DNA of 64,000 nucleotides from Trichoplusia ni. Its lineage: Eukaryota > Arthropoda > Insecta > Lepidoptera > Noctuidae. Positions 60,033-64,000 of the stretch are shown piece by piece. The stretch lies in assembly GCF_003590095.1 (NCBI RefSeq), contig NC_039490.1:8635834-8699833 (forward strand), read 5' to 3'. Numbering within the stretch: the first letter of the stretch is position 1; every line of letters starts with the position of its first letter. Both the position numbers and the translations under genes were made by a program. The notes under the pieces are model-generated. The model was not told where the DNA came from, did not search any database, and saw nothing but the letters and a program-made list of their open reading frames with translations.

Positions 60033-60034
60033 TA
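60030..60034 (-). promoter_or_regulatory. UAAUG stop-start overlap between ORF1 and ORF2
   Basis: On the minus strand the ORF1 stop TAA (60034-60032) shares its last A with the ORF2 ATG (60032-60030). The same five bases are kept in copy A at 53367-53363, where an additional upstream TAA ends ORF1 one codon earlier. In SART1 such a UAAUG is known to couple termination on ORF1 to re-initiation on ORF2. Confidence 0.8.
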
Positions 60035-62127
60035 TTGTTCGTCCATCCGTTCCTCCTCACAGGGGCGCGCCTGTGATGTGACCGCATTGGGCACTTTCCC
60101 CATTGCGGCCATCTTCTTCTTGATAAGTGCCGGGGGAGCACATCCCCGGCTGCCCATCTGGTGGGCGGCATTGCGGCCGAGCTCGGCGCATATGGCGCAC
60201 TTGGCTGGCGCCTTGCACTCCACTGCCTTGTGCCCGGGCATCGCGCAGCGGTAACACAACCCACTGCGGTCTGTGGGGCACATGCACACTGGCCTGGTGT
60301 GGCCTAGTGCGAGGCAGCGGAAGCACTTCATGGGCCGTGCATCAAGTTGCACGACCCGCGCCGAGCTCCATCCCACCAGAAACTTCTGGGGTTTTGGAGG
60401 TGACCAGTTTCGAGGCCACCTCCAGAGGGCACTTCAGCACGGTGCTAAATTTCGCACCGGGACTGGGCCTCAGATCTCCAACCTTGATCTGGTCAGGAGT
60501 GCACTGACCCTGACGTGTAGCGACGTCAAGGATGTCCTGCTGAGTGACGGACTCGTCGAGGTTTGTCACGCGGAGCTCCGCACACCTGACAGGCCTGGAC
60601 ACCCTGACGTCGTCACCGTATTTGTCCCGCAGCTGCTGCGCCATTTCGTCAGCAGCCTCCCGACCAATGTTTTTCGGGAGCTGGAGGATCCTGGCCCCCG
60701 TCTGCGCCCTCCTAATTCGGATCGGGTCGGCAACCATGTCGACCCCCATTTTGTCGAGGTCGATGGTCTGCCTCGCCTCCCTTAGGACCGTCTCATAAGT
60801 GAGGGCCTTTTGCGCCCCCTCCTCACTAATGGTGAGGACGACAGCAGCGGTGCGGGCAAGACGCCTCTGTCGTTGCCCCCTTCTCCGCCGCGTCCTCCCC
60901 GACTCCTTCTTCGGCCCTTTTTGTCGCCGGTTTTCGCCCCTCCTGCTTCTTTGTGGGAGGGGTTTTTGCTGGCTTCGCCGCCGGGCGCTCCGGCGCCTTT
61001 GATTTAGGCGCCTTCTTCTTCTTGTTGGAGACTGTGGTCCACCCATCCTCCACAGTCTCCGACGTGCCCGCTACCGGCGCCTCTTCTGGCGCTGGTGCCT
61101 GAGCTGGCGCCTCTTGATTTGGCGCGGGTTTCGCGGCAGCCTTCTTATTGCCTGCCTTGCCCTTGGCCGGTTTTGGATCCGGCTTCGGGGTCGGCGTCGG
61201 CTTCGGCGCCAGTCTTGGCGCCGGTTTCGGCGCTTGTTTCGGAGCCGGAGCCGCCTTCAGAACCTGGTTGTATCCAGGCTTGGGCACACGGCTTGCAGCC
61301 TCCGCCTCCGCGCGTCTCCTGTCCGCCGCAAGTGGCGGACGCATGATCGGCTCTGGCGGGAGTCGACTCGTGACCCCCGCCAGTTTCGCGTCCATCATTG
61401 TCCCGACGGACAGCATGACGCGCTGCAGCACTTCTTCGTCGAGGGCCGCTGGGGCAGTCCGCCTCTCCGAGGACTTTCCCTGCGTCTCCTCAAGCGCGTT
61501 CAGACGCTGAGTGAGTCGTTTGTTCTCCTCAAGCAGTCTTTCTATTCGCTTGTCGCTCGTTAGAGCGCGGACACCGCCCTGGATGTCCTCCACGGCATCT
61601 TTGATTTTCTTAATCAGGCAGCCCTTGATGTTTTTTGAGGTGCGTGCCACCTCTAAGACTGCCATCACGCCGCCGTCAATAAGCTCCTTGGCAGAGGAGG
61701 GGTCGAGCGGCTTGAGTCCGGACCTCATGAGGTCCCTTATCGCCGCCCTGGCGTCCCTTCCCTGCCTATCCTCCTCTTCTCTTATTGCGGAGGAATCGTC
61801 GGGCTGCTCCGTTTCAGCGGCCATCCTCCGCAATTCTTCACGCTGCTTATGCAGCCCAACGTAGCGCCCGTGGGTGATGCAGCCACGGGACCGTGTCGAC
61901 GAAGTAAATGACACCTCGCTTTCACAGTCCGAGGCGGCTCCCACGGACAGCCTGTCGTCCGAAACATCCCGTCTGGGACGCTTTCGGTCCGAGCGACCTG
62001 CGGAACTATCGCGTGAGCGGCACGAAGTAAGCGCCGGCTCGACGATCTCCATACGTTCCTCCTGGCGTACCGAGGCGACACGCTCGAGTACAACCCGAGG
62101 TGACCTCACCGCCACTTCTCCTTCTAA
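60032..62127 (-). pseudogene. ORF1 of copy B, 5'-truncated with two frameshifts
   Basis: Begins inside the gene at the telomeric junction (first residues equal to E-V-A-V-R-S-P-R-V-V-L-E of copy A). The frame shifts near 60900 and again near 60385, just before the zinc knuckles (C-F-R-C-L-A-L-G-H..., C-Y-R-C-A-M-P-G-H...). It ends M-D-E-Q and TAA. The central part is clearly more diverged from copy A than ORF2 is (for example R-D-K-Y-G-D-D-V-R-V against Q-A-R-Y-G-G-D-V-K-V). Confidence 0.82.
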
Positions 62128-62140
62128 CCCCAACCTAACC
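62124..62140 (-). repeat. Telomeric TTAGG repeat remnant between copies B and C
   Basis: The plus strand reads CTAACCCCAACCTAACC; on the sense strand this is GGTTAGGTTGGGGTTAG, slightly degenerate TTAGG units directly after the poly(A) of copy C and before the truncated 5' end of copy B. Confidence 0.8.
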
Positions 62141-64000
62141 TTTTTTTTTTTTTTTTTTTTTTTTTTAGGCGGGGGAATCCTCATGGACACCCGCCCTCCC
62201 GGGGGGGAGGACGGGTAGTGTCAGACTCTTACTGACTAAACCTAACCGCCGGGTGACGTCAGCCGCGTTTGATGCCGGCACGTGGAGTTACATGAATATC
62301 ACTACACTGTGCCGGCCGCGGGGATCCGCCGGCCGTTGAGTAGGGCCGGCGGCTCGCTTTCGCGTTTGTTTGTGGAGGCCGACGTGTAAAGAGCGTCGGC
62401 CTCCTCGCCTCGTAATGGGGTCGCACCCGTCACACCGAAATGCGACCCCCCGTCGCGGGTCTGTTTTGACGGGCGATATGCACCCCCGTGCCTATCGCCC
62501 AGACCCTAGCTAGGGCGGCAAGTTGCGCTCGTGCGCAGCACGTCGCCGCCCCATACGACGTCGGCGTATGGCGGGCGCGCTGGGATCTTCCTCCCGAGCG
62601 CGCTCCGCCGCCTCCTTCTGGGACATGACCGTCTCACAGAAGGAGGCTAGTGCGTTCCACGCTGCGCGACTGCTGATCGACGCAGCCACAACAGCCGGCA
62701 GCGCGGAAAGATCTCTCAAATTTAGCGCCGCCAGAAGGTCGGAGCGTGGCTCAGCAAAAGCCGGACATACGGCCAGAGTGTGCAATGCGGTGTCGTCTTC
62801 GTCACCGCACTCATGGCACGCAGTCGACTCCTCCCTCCTGACGACGCGACACAAAAAGTGATTAAAGGCCCCATGGCCTGTCAACATCTGTGTGAGGCGG
62901 TAGGTTAGAACACCATACCGCCTCTCCGCCCATGGTTTCAATACAGGGCGGATTGCCTCACAAATAGCCCGCCCCGCCGTCGGTCGTGAGAGCCGCAGCT
63001 CCCAGTTCCTAAAGGTGACGAGGCGGGCTTGCTTCTTCCAAACTTCTTTCTGCCTTGGCGAGGGGTCGATGCCCCGGGACCGGAGCTCGGTGCTGCGGGT
63101 GTAAATGTCCGCAAGCACCTTCGCTTCCAAATCCCAAGGCGGAGTCCCCGCCAAGGCAGTCGCAGCTTCGTGCCCGACAGTCCTATAGGCACGGACGATC
63201 CTGTTGGCGACAGCACGCTGCGCGCCAAGCAGGACCGCCCGACTGTCGGGCAACATCTTGTTTGCCCATATGGGTGCGCCGTAGAGGGCCATCGAGCGAA
63301 TGACCCCCCCGTATAAACGGCGGCACCCTAAGTCGGGGCCCCCGACGTTCGGCAGCAGCCTCCCGAGAGCAGCTGCGGCAGCCCGGAGTCTGGGCGCCAG
63401 CCTTCGGAAGTGCTCCCGGAAGTTGAGCCTCCCGTCGAGGACCAGGCCTAAATACTTCATATGGCCTGACAGTGGGATACGGACACCTTCCACTGTCAGG
63501 CACGCGTCTTCTCCGATGGGTGGGCTCCGGGGGCCGTGCAGCAAGAGTGCCTCGGTCTTCCCCAGAGCCACGTCAAGTCCAAGCATCCGGATGCGACCTA
63601 CGACGAGTTGCGTGCCGCAGGTCGCACGCCGGATGCATTCGGCGGGGTTCGCACCCCGCGCCAAAACCAGGGTGTCGTCCGCATAACAGACGACCCGCGT
63701 GCAGGGCAGGAGAGCACCTCGGAGGGTCCAATCGTACCCGATGTTCCACAAGAGGGGCCCCAAGACAGACCCCTGTGGAACACCGCGTCCCGTCTCCCAC
63801 CTCTGCGGGCCGTTCTGCCCAACGAACGACACAAATCTCCCGGACAGGTAGTCCGCCACGACGCGCTGGAGATAGAGCGGCACCCCGTGGTATCGGAGCG
63901 CCGACTCTATGCACTGATGCGGCAGCGAATTGAAGGCGTTGGCGATGTCGAGTGAAACAGCCACCGCCACGCCCCCCTGTGCCACCGCATCCGTGGCGAA
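62141..64000 (-). mobile_element. R1-clade telomere-specific non-LTR retrotransposon, copy C (3' part, continues past window)
   Basis: Poly(A) (T-run 62141-62166), 3' UTR (62167-62509) and ORF2 up to the window edge. Head-to-tail with copies B and A on the same strand. Confidence 0.88.
62510..64000 (-). CDS. ORF2 (reverse transcriptase part) of copy C, open and partial
   Basis: An uninterrupted frame from the window edge to TAG at 62510, 496 codons. It starts F-A-T-D-A-V-A just before motif A (S-L-D-I-A-N-A-F-N-S-L-P-H), then G-V-P-Q-G-S-V-L-G-P, C-Y-A-D-D-T-L-V-L-A, a thumb region, and the C-terminal C-H-E-C-G-D-E-D-D-T-A-L-H-T-L-A-V-C knuckle before a basic R-R-R-R-M-G-R-R-R-A end. No frameshift, unlike copies A and B. 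The endonuclease half lies beyond 64000, so I cannot say if the whole element is intact. The Met at 63985 is internal and not the start. Confidence 0.88.
   Translation of the reverse strand, partial: FATDAVAQGGVAVAVSLDIANAFNSLPHQCIESALRYHGVPLYLQRVVADYLSGRFVSFVGQNGPQRWETGRGVPQGSVLGPLLWNIGYDWTLRGALLPCTRVVCYADDTLVLARGANPAECIRRATCGTQLVVGRIRMLGLDVALGKTEALLLHGPRSPPIGEDACLTVEGVRIPLSGHMKYLGLVLDGRLNFREHFRRLAPRLRAAAAALGRLLPNVGGPDLGCRRLYGGVIRSMALYGAPIWANKMLPDSRAVLLGAQRAVANRIVRAYRTVGHEAATALAGTPPWDLEAKVLADIYTRSTELRSRGIDPSPRQKEVWKKQARLVTFRNWELRLSRPTAGRAICEAIRPVLKPWAERRYGVLTYRLTQMLTGHGAFNHFLCRVVRREESTACHECGDEDDTALHTLAVCPAFAEPRSDLLAALNLRDLSALPAVVAASISSRAAWNALASFCETVMSQKEAAERAREEDPSAPAIRRRRMGRRRAAHERNLPP

Larger units (their letters stand above)
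56495..62127 (-). mobile_element. R1-clade telomere-specific non-LTR retrotransposon, copy B (5'-truncated)
   Basis: Runs from a cut inside ORF1 (62127) through ORF2 (60032-56870) and a 342-bp 3' UTR to a 33-nt poly(A) (T-run 56495-56527). The break in ORF1 is at the position equivalent to about 55460 of copy A, and telomeric repeats follow directly. 5' truncation is normal for target-primed reverse transcription. ORF2 is nearly identical to copies A and C, so the insertions are young. Confidence 0.88.

Overview
The window is animal nuclear DNA, almost certainly from a moth or butterfly and plausibly a noctuoid moth. It has an AT-rich background, intron-rich genes with GT/AG borders, tRNA-derived SINEs and other lepidopteran-type dispersed repeats, RTE-type LINE tails ending in GAT repeats, and R1-clade retrotransposons inserted in the insect telomere repeat TTAGG. 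There are no operons, CRISPR arrays or bacterial signals. The sequence is a scaffold with exactly 1000 Ns at 50098-51097, so the left 50 kb and the right 13 kb may not be true neighbours.

Left part, 1-19.3 kb: a cluster of small, unrecognised membrane-protein genes. Three of them (minus-strand 4627-5206, plus-strand 6836-8118 and 9288-11168), together with a fourth far away at 46057-49578, share one architecture. The plus-strand members have a short first exon ending in phase 2 (50-68 nt, often starting Met-Cys-Cys). All four have a 125 or 131 nt exon (phase 2 in, phase 1 out) that encodes one hydrophobic segment ending in a G-Y-[N/T]-[Y/H] motif at a fixed place, then a fast-diverging C-terminal region. 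Between 14.3 and 19.3 kb lie four further small exon units (14322-15179, 15585-15851, 17857-17968, 19152-19263) with the same entry phase and a single hydrophobic helix. The last two are clear sister exons of exactly 36 codons. I cannot assign a function to any of these. They are the best candidate in the window for something undescribed.

Middle part, 19.3-46 kb: mostly gene-free, AT-rich and full of decayed repeats (SINEs, an RTE tail, a MITE with 50-bp inverted ends, several copies of a repeat starting CTAGCTGTTGCCCGCGACTTCG). The exception is a GC-rich, minus-strand class A GPCR gene at 38884-40337 (TM2-TM7; the TM1 exon was not found). The fourth member of the membrane family follows at 46057-49578 with seven exons and about 597 residues.

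Right part, 51.1-64 kb: three head-to-tail, minus-strand copies of one R1-clade, telomere-specific (SART/TRAS-like) retrotransposon. Copy A has an intact ORF1 and a frameshifted ORF2 and runs into the gap. Copy B is 5'-truncated with a few frameshifts. Copy C shows only its ORF2 C-terminal half and 3' UTR. At both junctions the poly(A) tail meets GGTTAGG-type telomeric repeats. In copy B the ORF1 stop and ORF2 start overlap as UAAUG, the stop-start signal known from SART1. The repeat orientation says the chromosome end should lie to the left of the array, which conflicts with 50 kb of genes there. This points to an interstitial array or a scaffold join error.
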